Below, piece after piece: positions 47,809 through 57,148 of a DNA stretch of 64,000 bases. The position numbers were made by a program, and so were the translations under genes. The notes below the pieces were generated by a model. That model made no database searches. It saw only the letters and a list, made by a program, of their open reading frames with translations, and was not told the origin of the DNA. The stretch spans positions 62,001 through 126,000 of the forward strand of contig DATAUV010000013.1 of assembly GCA_036268075.1 (NCBI GenBank). The letters are read 5' to 3'. This stretch comes from DATARH01 sp036268075 (GTDB lineage Bacteria > Pseudomonadota > Alphaproteobacteria > ATCC43930 > CGMCC-115725). Numbering within the stretch: position 1 is the stretch's first letter; each line of letters opens with the position of its first letter.

Positions 47809-48828
47809 TTAAAACCGCCGTTCGGTCGAAAAGATCGCGGTCTCGACCAGCGCCGCACGCATCGGGGTCTCGGGAAAGACGGTCAGCGCGTCGATCGCGG
47901 TCTTGGCATAGACGCGGGCGCGGGCCAGCGTTTCGGCCAGTGCGCCGCGGCGTTCGAGGATGCCGATCGCCCGTTCGAGATCGCCCGCCGCCTGCTCGCC
48001 GTCTTCGAGGGTGCGGCGCCAAAAGGCGCGCTCGTCGGCGTCGCCGCGGGCAAAGGCGAGGAGGATCGGCAGGGTGATCTTGCCGTCGCGAAAATCGTCG
48101 CCGACCGATTTGCCGAGCTCGCTCTCGCGCGCCGAGAAATCGAGCAGGTCGTCGATAAGCTGGAACGCGATGCCGAGGTTGCGGCCATAGGTTTCGAGCG
48201 CGGCTTCCTCGGTCGCCGGACGCTCGGCGATGACCGCGCCGATACGGCTCGCCGCGGCGAACAGGGCGGCGGTCTTGGCCTCGACGACTTCGAGATAGGC
48301 TTCCTCGGTCGTCGTCGTGTCGTTGGCGGTCATCAACTGGTGGACCTCGCCCTCGGCGATCACCGAGGCGGTCCGCGACAGGATGTCGAGGACACGCAGC
48401 GAGCCGTCCTCGACCATCAGTTGAAACGCCCGCGCGAAGAGGAAATCGCCGACCAGCACGGCCGGTTTATTGCCCCAGACGGCGTTCGCGGTGTCGCGGC
48501 CGCGCCGGAGGTCGCTGGCGTCGACGACGTCGTCGTGCAGCAGGGTGGCGGTGTGGATGAACTCGACCGCGGCCGACAGCGCCAGGTGCCGATCGCCGCG
48601 ATAGCCGCAGAGGCGCGACGAGGCCAGGGTCAGCATCGGCCGCAGCCGCTTGCCGCCGGCCGAGACGATGTGGCCGGCAAGCTGCGGGATCAGCGCGACG
48701 GGGCTGTGCATCCGGGCGACGATCAGCGCGTTCACGCGCTCCAGATCGCCTTTCAGAAGCTGGAACAGCGGATCGAGAGACGGCGTCGCTTGCTGCTTGT
48801 CGCGGTCCGCACTCGGCACCGGCGCCAC
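47809..48828 (-). CDS. ispB: Polyprenyl diphosphate synthase (ubiquinone side chain)
   Basis: A 339-residue trans-prenyltransferase that elongates farnesyl diphosphate with isopentenyl units. The first Asp-rich motif is LLHDDVVDASDLRRG and the second is QLIDDLLDF, with GGKRLRPMLTL before them. Small residues before the first motif allow a long chain (octa- or decaprenyl), consistent with the quinone tail needed by complex I. The start is GTG 48828 behind GAGGAGG; the frame continues upstream without family similarity. Confidence 0.92.
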   Translation of the reverse strand: MAPVPSADRDKQQATPSLDPLFQLLKGDLERVNALIVARMHSPVALIPQLAGHIVSAGGKRLRPMLTLASSRLCGYRGDRHLALSAAVEFIHTATLLHDDVVDASDLRRGRDTANAVWGNKPAVLVGDFLFARAFQLMVEDGSLRVLDILSRTASVIAEGEVHQLMTANDTTTTEEAYLEVVEAKTAALFAAASRIGAVIAERPATEEAALETYGRNLGIAFQLIDDLLDFSARESELGKSVGDDFRDGKITLPILLAFARGDADERAFWRRTLEDGEQAAGDLERAIGILERRGALAETLARARVYAKTAIDALTVFPETPMRAALVETAIFSTERRF

Positions 48829-48974
48829 CGGGTCCTCCTCGCAATCACTCCGCTTGACGGGCGCGAAGGCGAGCGAGCATAGAAGGACGGGTGGGCCGGT
48901 CAAGTGCCGTACCGTCACGGCCTTCGTGACGCGACCCGGCCCCCGGGGGCCTTTATCCGCGACAGGGGGCCGCC

Positions 48975-49187
48975 ATGAAAGAATTGCTGCGCACCAACGA
49001 TATCGTCCGGCTGTCGTGGCTTCAGGCAATACTGGGCGATGCCGGCATCGATTGCCTGGTGCTCGACCAGCATACGAGCCTCGTCGAAGGCAGCATCGGC
49101 GCGATCCCGCGGCGGCTGATGGTCGCGATCGACGACCACGCGCGAGCCCAGACCGTGATTGCGCAGGCCGAGGCCGCGGTCAGGTGA
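48975..49187 (+). CDS. DUF2007 domain protein
   Basis: A 70-residue protein with the compact beta-alpha-beta pattern of DUF2007 (MKELLRTNDIVRLSWLQAILGDAGI, then PRRLMVAIDDHARAQTVI). These proteins are annotated as putative signal transducers without direct evidence. It is divergent from ispB, and its stop overlaps the start of the methyltransferase gene (TGATG), a common pairing in alphaproteobacteria. Confidence 0.85.
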   Translation: MKELLRTNDIVRLSWLQAILGDAGIDCLVLDQHTSLVEGSIGAIPRRLMVAIDDHARAQTVIAQAEAAVR

Positions 49188-49954
49188 TGGGTGGGGCGAT
49201 GAGCGGCGAGCCGGAACCGGGCGCGGTCACCGAAGATCATCTGCTCGGCGGCCGCGTGCGCCTGCGCCAGCCGGCCGACGGGGCGCGGGCGGCGATCGAC
49301 CCGGTGTTTCTCGCCGCCGCCGTCGAGGCGCGCCCGGCCGATACGGTGCTCGATCTCGGCTGCGGCACCGGTGCAGCGATGCTGTGCCTCGCCGCGCGCA
49401 CGCCGCAATGCCGCATCGTCGGGCTGGAGATGCAGCGCGAGCTCGTCCGCATCGCCGGCGACAATGTGATCCTCAACGGCATGAGCGGCCGGCTCTCGGT
49501 GATGATCGGCGATTTGATGGCGCCGCCGCCGCGGCTCAGCCCCGGGTCGTTCGACCATGTGATGGCCAATCCGCCCTATCTGGCCCAGGGCACGAGCAGT
49601 GCGCCGGCGACCGCCGAGCGGGCCACGGCGACGATCGAGAGCACGGCCGATCTCGGCGAATGGATCCGCTTTGGCCTGGTGATGCTGCGCGCCAAGGGCA
49701 CGCTGACGCTGGTCCACCGCGCCGACCGCATCGACGCGGTGCTCGCGCATCTCGCCGGACGGGCCGGTGAGGTCACCGTGTTTCCGCTGTGGCCCGGCAA
49801 CGGCCAGCCGGCGAGCCGCATCCTGGTCCGCGCCCGCAAGCAGATCGCGAGTCCCGCCCGGCTCTGCGCCGGCCTCACCCTCCACACCCCCGACGGCCGC
49901 TTCAGCGAAGACGCCGAGGCCGTCCTGCGCGGCGGCGCGGGGTTGGTGTTGTAG
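49187..49954 (+). CDS. tRNA1(Val) A37 N6-methyltransferase-like protein (TrmN6 family)
   Basis: A 255-residue class I SAM-dependent methyltransferase. The SAM loop is VLDLGCGTGAAMLC, the acidic strand end is GLEMQ, and NPPYLAQG is the catalytic NPPY motif of N6-adenine or N5-glutamine methyltransferases. The arrangement with LLGGRVRLRQPADGARAAIDPVFLAAA at the front is that of the YfiC/TrmN6 family. The start is at ATG 49187 (overlap with DUF2007) or ATG 49199. The stop codon lies inside the palindromic repeat that follows. Confidence 0.87.
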   Translation: MGGAMSGEPEPGAVTEDHLLGGRVRLRQPADGARAAIDPVFLAAAVEARPADTVLDLGCGTGAAMLCLAARTPQCRIVGLEMQRELVRIAGDNVILNGMSGRLSVMIGDLMAPPPRLSPGSFDHVMANPPYLAQGTSSAPATAERATATIESTADLGEWIRFGLVMLRAKGTLTLVHRADRIDAVLAHLAGRAGEVTVFPLWPGNGQPASRILVRARKQIASPARLCAGLTLHTPDGRFSEDAEAVLRGGAGLVL

Positions 49955-50031
49955 GATGGGCTGAGCACGGCGAAGCCCATCGGTGCTTGGGGCGGGCAGT
50001 GATGGGCTTCGCCGTGCTCAGCCCATTCTAC
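49951..50031. repeat. Dispersed palindrome family E (GTAGGATGGG), copy 1
   Basis: Arms of 31 bases at 49951-49981 and 50001-50031 pair with one mismatch. The stop codon of the upstream gene is formed by the first bases of the repeat. A second copy lies at 56137-56210. Confidence 0.88.
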
Positions 50032-50093
50032 GAAGCGGTGCCGGCACCTAGCTTTTCTTGCAGCCATACGGGCATCCCGGTAAACCCTGCGGG

Positions 50094-50330
50094 ATGATCT
50101 CGTTCCCGAAGCTGATCCTGATCGCGCTGGTGATCTTCGCGGTCTGGTACACGGTGCGGTGGCTCAACCGCCCGCCGGGGCGTCCGCCGCGCGCGCGTCA
50201 GGCGCCGCCCCGGCCGGAAAGCGCGCGGCGGGTCGAGGCCGAGGATCTGGTGGCCTGTCCGACCTGCGGCGCCTATGTCGCTCAAAGCGCGCGGAGCTGC
50301 GGCAAGGCCACCTGTCCGCGCCCACGCTGA
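50094..50330 (+). CDS. Small membrane-anchored protein with a Cys-rich tail (PP0621-like)
   Basis: A 78-residue protein with one N-terminal transmembrane helix (LILIALVIFAVWYTVRWL), a Pro/Arg-rich linker and a C-terminal CPTCGAYV...SCGKATC segment. The tail could bind zinc. This layout matches the small PP0621-type family often found near glyQ. The function is unknown. The start ATG 50094 is the first after the palindromic repeat. Confidence 0.75.
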   Translation: MISFPKLILIALVIFAVWYTVRWLNRPPGRPPRARQAPPRPESARRVEAEDLVACPTCGAYVAQSARSCGKATCPRPR

Positions 50331-50355
50331 AGAACCCCCCGAGGAAACCCATCAC

Positions 50356-51237
50356 ATGCCGGCGAATACGAGTTTCCAGGGGCTCATTCTGGAATTGCAG
50401 CGCTTCTGGGCCACGCAAGGCTGCGTGATCCTGCAACCCTACGATATCGAGGTCGGCGCCGGCACGTTCCACCCGGCGACGGCGCTGCGCGCGCTGGGGC
50501 CGGAGCCGTGGCGCGCCGCCTATGTCCAGCCCTCGCGCCGCCCCACCGACGGGCGCTATGGCGAAAACCCGAACCGGTTGCAGCATTATTACCAGCTTCA
50601 GGTGATATTGAAGCCGGCGCCGGCGAACAGCCAGGAGCTCTATCTGCAAAGCCTCGCCGCGCTCGGCATTGACGCGGCGAAGCACGACATCCGCTTTGTC
50701 GAGGACGATTGGGAAAGCCCGACATTGGGCGCCTGGGGGCTCGGCTGGGAGGTGTGGCTCGACGGGATGGAGGTGAGCCAATTCACCTATTTCCAGCAGG
50801 TCGGGGGGATCGAGTGCGACCCGGTCTCGACCGAGCTGACCTATGGACTCGAACGGCTGGCGATGTACGTGCAGGGGGTCGAGAGCATCTACGCCCTCGA
50901 CTATAACGGGCTGCCGGCGGGTGAGGGCGGGATCAGCTATGGCGACGTCTTCCTGCGCGCCGAGCGCGAGTTTTCGGCCTTCAACTTCGGGCGGGCCAAC
51001 ACCGACAGGCTGATCGAGCATTTCCGTGACGCCGAGGCCGAATGCGCCTCGCTCCTCGGCAGCGGCAACCAGCCGGCGCTGGCGCTGCCGGCCTATGACC
51101 AGGCGCTGAAGGCGAGCCATCTGTTCAACCTGCTCGACGCGCGCGGGGTCATCAGCGTCACCGAGCGCGCCGCCTATATCGGCCGCGTGCGGACGCTCGC
51201 GAAATCCTGCTGCGAAGCCTGGCTGGCGGGTGCGTGA
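50356..51237 (+). CDS. glyQ: Glycyl-tRNA synthetase alpha subunit
   Basis: The catalytic subunit of the bacterial alpha2-beta2 glycyl-tRNA synthetase (293 residues). The class II core is visible in FWATQGCVILQPYDIEVGAGTFHPAT, RRPTDGRYGENPNRLQHYYQ and TYGLERLAMY. It uses glycine, ATP and tRNA-Gly. glyS begins one base after its stop. Confidence 0.97.
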   Translation: MPANTSFQGLILELQRFWATQGCVILQPYDIEVGAGTFHPATALRALGPEPWRAAYVQPSRRPTDGRYGENPNRLQHYYQLQVILKPAPANSQELYLQSLAALGIDAAKHDIRFVEDDWESPTLGAWGLGWEVWLDGMEVSQFTYFQQVGGIECDPVSTELTYGLERLAMYVQGVESIYALDYNGLPAGEGGISYGDVFLRAEREFSAFNFGRANTDRLIEHFRDAEAECASLLGSGNQPALALPAYDQALKASHLFNLLDARGVISVTERAAYIGRVRTLAKSCCEAWLAGA

Positions 51238-51238
51238 G

Positions 51239-53320
51239 ATGGGCGAACTTTTGCTCGAACTCTTGTCGGAGGAGATTCCCGCCAGAATGCAGCGGCGGGC
51301 GAGCGACGACCTCGTCGGGCTCATCCGCGACAAGCTCGCGGCCGCCGAAATCCCCGCCGCGTCGATCGCCGGCTACGTCACGCCGCGCCGCCTGACCGTG
51401 ATCGCCGACGGCATCCCCGTAACCCAGCCCGATCGCAGCGAGGAGCGTCGCGGCCCGCGCGTCGGTGCGCCGGAGAACGCGGTCAACGGGTTTCTGCGCG
51501 CCGCGGGGCTCCAATCGATCGACCAGTGCGAGGTGCGCGGCGAATTCTATTTCGCCGTGATGCGCCGCCAGGGCCAGGCGACAAACGCCGTGCTGCCGAG
51601 CCTCGTCATGGAGGCGATCGCCGCGCTGCCCTGGCCGAAATCGATGCGCTTCCCGGCCGCGGAACTGCGCTGGGTGCGGCCGCTCAACTCGGCGATCTGC
51701 CTGTTCGACGGTGCGGTCGTCCCGCTGGCGCTTGGGAGGGTACCGGTCGGGAACACGACTCGCGGCCACCGTTTCCTGTCGCCGGGGGAGATTACGGTGG
51801 CGAACGCCGCCGATTACCGCGCCAAGCTCGCGCAGGCGAATGTCGTCCTCGACCGCAACGAGCGCCGCGCCGCGATCACCAAGGCGCTCGACGCGCGCGC
51901 GGCGGCGGAGGGGATGACCGTCAAGCCCGACGAGGGGCTGCTTGAGGAAGTGGCGGGACTCGTCGAATACCCCGTCGTCCTCGCCGGCACGATCGACGCC
52001 GATTTCATGGACCTCCCGCCCGAGGTGCTGTCGACCTCGATGCGCGCGCACCAGAAATACTTCTCCGCGCTCAAGCCCGACGGCAGCCCGGCCCCGCGCT
52101 TCCTCTTCGTCGCCAACAACCGCACCCAAGACGGCGGCGCGGCGATCTCCGCCGGCAACGAACGCGTCCTCCGCGCCCGCCTCTCCGACGCAAGATTTTT
52201 CTGGGACCAGGACCGCAAGGTGAGGCTGGAGGATCGGGTTGGGGCGCTCAAGGGCCGGGTGTTCCACGCCAAGCTGGGGAGCGTCTACGACAAGGCCGAG
52301 CGGGTCAAAGCCACTGCCTTTCAACTCGCGACATTTCTTCAGCTCCATCAGACGCTTCAGATGGAACCGATGGCGGCGGCGCGGCTAGCCGAGCACGCGG
52401 CATGGTTGGCGAAGGCTGATTTGTCCAGTGGCATGGTTGGCGAGTTTCCGGAATTGCAGGGCGTCATGGGGCGATATTACGCGCTCGACGCTGGCGAGGA
52501 CCGGCGTGTCGCCGACGCTATCGCCGACCACTACAAGCCGCTCGGCCCGAACGACTCGTGCCCGACCGCGCCAGTCAGCGTAATGGTGGCATTGGCGGAC
52601 AAAATGGACACCTTGGCCGGCTTCTTTGCCGTTGGCGAGGTGCCGACAGGGTCCCGCGACCCTTTTGCCCTACGGCGAGCTGCTCTTGGCGCAATCCGAT
52701 TGATCCGGGAAAACGGACTGCGGCTCCCGCTCCGACAAGCGATCGATATTGCGTCCAACGCGCTTCCGCAGACCAACCACGGATTGCGGGACATCAAGCC
52801 CCAACTGCTTCCGTTCTTTGAAGATCGGATAAAGATTTACCTTCGCGAGCAGGGTGTGTCCCACGACCTGGTCGCCGCCGTCTTTGCCTTGAATGAAGAT
52901 GACCTCATTCGCCTGCTTGCGCGGGTTGAGGCGCTTCGCAAGTTTCTTGATACCGATGACGGGGCCAATCTGCTGACGGCTTATCGGCGCGCGGCAAACA
53001 TCGTGGCAATCGAAGAGCGGAAGGACGGGAAATCCTATGCCGAGCAGGTGCGCGACGCGCTGCTTGCAGAAGCCGAGGAAGAGGCGCTCGCCAGCCTGCT
53101 CCAGGAGATCAGTAGTGATGTCGGCGTTCTAGTCGAAAGGGAGCAATTCGGCCCCGCCATGGCCGCGCTGGCGCGACTTCGCCAGCCGGTCGATGAATTT
53201 TTTGCGCGCGTGACCGTTAACGTTGATGACATGGCGTTGCGCGAGAATCGGTTGCGTCTGTTATCGCGGATCAGAGCGACGATGAATCAGGTCGCCGATT
53301 TCTCGCAGATCGAAGGATAG
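51239..53320 (+). CDS. glyS: Glycyl-tRNA synthetase beta subunit
   Basis: The 693-residue beta subunit that binds tRNA-Gly and completes the synthetase. ELLLELLSEEIPARMQ at the start, EVLSTSMRAHQKYF and the HD-like region HAAWLAKADLSSGMVGEFPELQGVMGRYYA are family landmarks. The C-terminal DALR anticodon-binding part carries FDRVTVN-like text (FFARVTVNVDDMALRENRLRLL). From about 52290 to the end, codon choice is clearly less GC-rich than in the first half and in the neighbours, although the protein is intact. Confidence 0.96.
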   Translation: MGELLLELLSEEIPARMQRRASDDLVGLIRDKLAAAEIPAASIAGYVTPRRLTVIADGIPVTQPDRSEERRGPRVGAPENAVNGFLRAAGLQSIDQCEVRGEFYFAVMRRQGQATNAVLPSLVMEAIAALPWPKSMRFPAAELRWVRPLNSAICLFDGAVVPLALGRVPVGNTTRGHRFLSPGEITVANAADYRAKLAQANVVLDRNERRAAITKALDARAAAEGMTVKPDEGLLEEVAGLVEYPVVLAGTIDADFMDLPPEVLSTSMRAHQKYFSALKPDGSPAPRFLFVANNRTQDGGAAISAGNERVLRARLSDARFFWDQDRKVRLEDRVGALKGRVFHAKLGSVYDKAERVKATAFQLATFLQLHQTLQMEPMAAARLAEHAAWLAKADLSSGMVGEFPELQGVMGRYYALDAGEDRRVADAIADHYKPLGPNDSCPTAPVSVMVALADKMDTLAGFFAVGEVPTGSRDPFALRRAALGAIRLIRENGLRLPLRQAIDIASNALPQTNHGLRDIKPQLLPFFEDRIKIYLREQGVSHDLVAAVFALNEDDLIRLLARVEALRKFLDTDDGANLLTAYRRAANIVAIEERKDGKSYAEQVRDALLAEAEEEALASLLQEISSDVGVLVEREQFGPAMAALARLRQPVDEFFARVTVNVDDMALRENRLRLLSRIRATMNQVADFSQIEG

Positions 53321-53337
53321 CCGGAACCAGCGTGCCG

Positions 53338-53404
53338 AAGCCCTCACCCGCCGATCCCCGGATTTCGCCGGGGTCGGCACCCTCTCCCGCCGTGCGGGCG
53401 AGGG
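53338..53404. repeat. Family C-related palindromic repeat before ppdK
   Basis: It contains GCCCTCACCCGCC at the left and CTCTCCCGCCGTGCGGGCGAGGGG at the right, with an inner GATCCCCGGATTTCGCCGGGGTC hairpin split by a short loop. It resembles one half of the compound elements at 30469 and 63553. Confidence 0.65.
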
Positions 53405-53446
53405 GAATGGGGCGGCACGGCAAAAGCAAGAAGGAACGGTCGGCCG

Positions 53447-56122
53447 ATGACGAAATGGGTCTACAGCTTCGGTAACGGCGCCGCCGAGGGGCGGGCGGAT
53501 ATGCGGAACCTGTTGGGCGGGAAAGGCGCCGGGCTGGCCGAGATGGCCAATCTCGGGCTGCCGGTGCCGCCGGGGTTCACGATCACGACCGAGGTGTGCA
53601 CGCATTTCTACGATCGCGGGAAAACCTATCCGGACGGGCTGGAGGCGGAGATCGCCGCGGCGCTGGCTTCGGTCGAGAAGGCGCTGGGGCTGAAATTCGG
53701 CGACCCTGCGAACCCGCTGCTCGTCTCGGTGCGGTCGGGCGCGCGGGCGTCGATGCCGGGGATGATGGACACGGTCCTCAACCTCGGGCTCAACGACGAG
53801 ACGGTGGAGGGGCTCGCCCGCAAGAGCGGCGACGAGCGGTTCGCCTATGACAGCTATCGCCGCTTTCTGCAGATGTACGGCCAGGTCGTGCTCGGCATCG
53901 AGCACCACCATTTCGAGCAGCTTATCGAGGAGCACAAGATCGACGCCGGGGTGGTGCTCGACACCGAGCTCGTCGCCGAGGATTGGAAGGAGCTGGCCGG
54001 CGCGTTCCGCGAGGTGATCGAAAGCGAGATCCGCAGGCCGTTTCCGCAGGATGTCCACGACCAGCTCAAGGGCGCGATCGACGCGGTGTTCGGCAGTTGG
54101 ATGAACCCGCGCGCCGTGACCTATCGCCGGCTCCACGGCATCCCCGCCGATTGGGGCACCGCCGTCAACGTGCAGGCGATGGTGTTCGGCAATATGGGTG
54201 AGGATTGCGCGACCGGCGTCGCCTTTACCCGCGACCCGTCGACCGGCGCCAACGAGTTCTACGGCGAGTACCTCGTCAACGCGCAGGGTGAGGATGTCGT
54301 CGCCGGCATCCGCACCCCTCAGCGCCTGACGATCGCCGCCAAGAAGGCCGGCAAATCGCCGCTGCCGGCGATGGAGGAGGTGATGCCGGCGGTCTTTGCC
54401 GACCTCGCCAAGGTGCGGCGCACGCTCGAAGACCATTACCGCGACATGCAGGACATCGAGTTCACCGTCGAGCGCGGCAAGCTGTGGATGCTGCAGACTC
54501 GCACCGGCAAGCGCACCGCCCAGGCCGCGCTGAAGATCGCGGTGGCGCTGGTCGAGGAAGGCGTGATCGATAGGAACGAGGCGATCCGGCGCATCGAGCC
54601 GGCCTCACTCGACCAGCTCCTCCACCCGATGCTCGACCCCTCGGCGAAGACCACGGTGCTGGCGCACGGCCTGCCGGCGTCGCCCGGCGCGGCTTGCGGC
54701 AAGGTTGTGTTCTCCGCGGACGAGGCCGAATGGCTCGCCGGGCGCGGCGAGGCGGTGATCCTGGTGCGGGTCGAGACCAGCCCGGAGGATATCCACGGAA
54801 TGCACGCCGCCCGCGGCATCCTCACGACCCGCGGCGGGATGACCAGCCATGCGGCGGTGGTCGCTCGCGGCATGGGGCGGCCCTGCGTCGCCGGCGCGGG
54901 GGATATCCGCGTCGATTACGAGGCCGGCAACTTCACCGTGCGCAATGTCCAGGTCGCGGCCGGCGATTTGATCACGCTCAACGGCTCGACCGGCGAGCTC
55001 ATGCTCGGCGAGGTGCCGACGATCCAGCCGAAGCTGTCGGGCGATTTCGCGACGCTGATGGGCTGGGCCGACAGCCTCAGGACGCTCGGCGTGCGCGCGA
55101 ACGCCGAAACCCCGGCCGACGCCCGCGCGGCGAAGAATTTCGGCGCCGAGGGGATCGGCCTGTCGCGCACCGAGCATATGTTCTTCGAGGCCGACCGCAT
55201 CGATTCGATGCGCGAAATGATCATGGCCGACGAGGAGGCGGGCCGCCGCACCGCGCTCGCCAAGCTCTTGCCGATGCAGCGTGAGGATTTCGCCGAGCTG
55301 TTCCGCATCATGAAAGGGTCGCCGGTGACGATCCGGCTGCTCGACCCGCCGCTGCACGAATTCCTGCCCAAGACCGACGCCGAATTCACCGAGCTGGCCC
55401 GGGCGACCGGCAAGGATGTCGCCGAGATCCGCGCCCGCAGCCATTACCTGCACGAGGCCAACCCGATGCTCGGCCATCGCGGCTGCCGGCTCGGGATCAC
55501 CTATCCCGAGATCTACGAGATGCAGGCGGTCGCGATCTTCGAGGCGGCGATCGCCGTGACCAAGGAGCTGGGCAGTCCGGTCGCGCCCGAGATCATGGTG
55601 CCGCTGATCGCGACGCGGCGGGAGTTCGACATCCTGAAGGAGATGGTCGATCGTGTCGGGCGCGAGGCGATGGACAAGGCCGGGGTCCAAATCCCCTATC
55701 AGACAGGCACGATGATCGAGCTGCCCCGCGCCGCGCTGATGGCCGGCGACATCGCCGAGAGCGCGAGCTTTTTCAGCTTTGGCACCAATGATTTGACGCA
55801 AACCGTGTTCGGCCTCTCCCGAGACGACGCGGCGAGCTTTATCGGCATCTATCAGCGGCTCGGGGTTTTGGCGCACGACCCGTTCCAGACGCTCGACACC
55901 GAGGGCGTCGGCGAATTGATCCGCATCGCCAAGGAGCGCGGCCGCAAGACCCGCCCCGACCTCAAGGTCGGCATCTGCGGCGAACACGGCGGCGACCCCG
56001 CCTCGATCCGCTTCTGCCGTGAGATCGGGCTGGATTACGTGAGCTGCTCCCCGTACCGCGTGCCGATCGCAAGGCTCGCGGCGGCGCAGGCGGAGTTGGA
56101 CGAAGGGGTGGGGACGGCGTAG
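53447..56122 (+). CDS. ppdK: Pyruvate, phosphate dikinase
   Basis: A 891-residue enzyme interconverting pyruvate + ATP + phosphate with phosphoenolpyruvate + AMP + pyrophosphate, usually in gluconeogenesis or in pyrophosphate-linked glycolysis. The N-terminal ATP-grasp domain begins LLGGKGAGLAEMANLGLPVPPGFT. The swivelling domain has the phospho-His in GGMTSHAAVVARGMG (about residue 468). The C-terminal TIM barrel has the catalytic Cys in GICGEHGGDP and SFGTNDLTQTVFGLSRDDA. The start is ATG 53447. Confidence 0.97.
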   Translation: MTKWVYSFGNGAAEGRADMRNLLGGKGAGLAEMANLGLPVPPGFTITTEVCTHFYDRGKTYPDGLEAEIAAALASVEKALGLKFGDPANPLLVSVRSGARASMPGMMDTVLNLGLNDETVEGLARKSGDERFAYDSYRRFLQMYGQVVLGIEHHHFEQLIEEHKIDAGVVLDTELVAEDWKELAGAFREVIESEIRRPFPQDVHDQLKGAIDAVFGSWMNPRAVTYRRLHGIPADWGTAVNVQAMVFGNMGEDCATGVAFTRDPSTGANEFYGEYLVNAQGEDVVAGIRTPQRLTIAAKKAGKSPLPAMEEVMPAVFADLAKVRRTLEDHYRDMQDIEFTVERGKLWMLQTRTGKRTAQAALKIAVALVEEGVIDRNEAIRRIEPASLDQLLHPMLDPSAKTTVLAHGLPASPGAACGKVVFSADEAEWLAGRGEAVILVRVETSPEDIHGMHAARGILTTRGGMTSHAAVVARGMGRPCVAGAGDIRVDYEAGNFTVRNVQVAAGDLITLNGSTGELMLGEVPTIQPKLSGDFATLMGWADSLRTLGVRANAETPADARAAKNFGAEGIGLSRTEHMFFEADRIDSMREMIMADEEAGRRTALAKLLPMQREDFAELFRIMKGSPVTIRLLDPPLHEFLPKTDAEFTELARATGKDVAEIRARSHYLHEANPMLGHRGCRLGITYPEIYEMQAVAIFEAAIAVTKELGSPVAPEIMVPLIATRREFDILKEMVDRVGREAMDKAGVQIPYQTGTMIELPRAALMAGDIAESASFFSFGTNDLTQTVFGLSRDDAASFIGIYQRLGVLAHDPFQTLDTEGVGELIRIAKERGRKTRPDLKVGICGEHGGDPASIRFCREIGLDYVSCSPYRVPIARLAAAQAELDEGVGTA

Positions 56123-56136
56123 GGGCGCCGAAGGGT

Positions 56137-56210
56137 GATGGGCTTCGCTGCGCTCAGCCCATCCTACGAGGTCGGCGCCGTAGGATGGGCTGAGCGCAGC
56201 GAAGCCCATC
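56137..56210. repeat. Dispersed palindrome family E, copy 2
   Basis: Arms at 56137-56167 and 56180-56210 are perfect complements of 31 bases around a 12-base loop. Compared with copy 1 (49951-50031) it is in opposite orientation. It lies between the convergent ppdK and ygfZ genes and may serve as a bidirectional terminator. Confidence 0.9.
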
Positions 56211-56239
56211 AGCTTTCAGACGCGGTTCGCCGGTAAAGA

Positions 56240-57076
56240 TCAATCCGCTTCCACCCGCATCCACGCCGGAACCGTCGCGACGACGGTGGCGCCCTCTACG
56301 GAAAGCGGCGCATCCGCGTGCTCCAGCCGTAGCAGCGCCAGCCCCATGTCCCCGCGGCTCGACCGCATCTCGCCGGCTTCCTTGCCGCCGAGGGTGAGGA
56401 TCGTGCCGGGCTCCGGGACGGTGCCGTCGATCCTTACCGGAAACAGGCGCTTTTTGATCAGGCCGCGGTATTTGGTGCGCGCGGTCAGTTCCTGGCCGAT
56501 ATAGCAGCCCTTTTGCCAATCTACGCCATGGAGCTCGTCGAACCCCGCTTCGAGAAGGATCGACTTGTCGACGACGAGGTCGCGGCTGCCGTCGGGAATG
56601 CCGAGGCTGAGGCGCAGCTCGTCATACTCGGCGAAACCGGTTTCCCGGAGCCCCAACCCGGCGAGGGTCGTGCGCAGCGTGTCGCGAGGGAGGATCGCGC
56701 GGCCGCCGAGCTCGGGGAGGCGCGGGTCGGGGACGGCGATGTCGGGGAGGTCGCCGCCGAACACCGCGGCGACGGCGAGGTCGGGCAATTCCTCGATCGT
56801 CACCTTGGCGCGCAGCCGGTACATCGACAGCCGCCGCTTCAGATCGGCGAGACGGGCGGCCTCGGCGTCGAGCCAGATCGCGTCGTCCCGCCCGACCATG
56901 ATGAAATCGTGCAGGTACTTGCCCTGCGCGGTCAGCAGGGCGGCGTAGAGCGCCTGCCGGGGGGCAAGCTTGCTCGTGTCGTTGGATACCAGCCCTTGCA
57001 GGAACGCGGCGCGGTCGTCACCCCGGACGGCCAGGATGCCGCGGTCTTCGAGCACGGTGAATTGCGTGACGGGCAT
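56240..57076 (-). CDS. ygfZ: Folate-binding protein YgfZ (iron-sulfur cluster repair/assembly)
   Basis: A 278-residue protein of the YgfZ/IBA57 family, related to the glycine-cleavage T-protein. The diagnostic KGCYIGQE motif is near residue 194, with AAFLQGLVSNDT near the N-terminus. The family uses tetrahydrofolate to support maturation of certain Fe-S enzymes, which fits a genome with a complete complex I. It is divergent from the glycan cluster. Confidence 0.94.
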   Translation of the reverse strand: MPVTQFTVLEDRGILAVRGDDRAAFLQGLVSNDTSKLAPRQALYAALLTAQGKYLHDFIMVGRDDAIWLDAEAARLADLKRRLSMYRLRAKVTIEELPDLAVAAVFGGDLPDIAVPDPRLPELGGRAILPRDTLRTTLAGLGLRETGFAEYDELRLSLGIPDGSRDLVVDKSILLEAGFDELHGVDWQKGCYIGQELTARTKYRGLIKKRLFPVRIDGTVPEPGTILTLGGKEAGEMRSSRGDMGLALLRLEHADAPLSVEGATVVATVPAWMRVEAD

Positions 57077-57148
57077 GAGGGTAACAGGTAGAACCCCCGG
57101 GTTTGCTTGGCAAGGGCCGCAAGGCGGGGCTATGAGCGCGCAGGGGCC

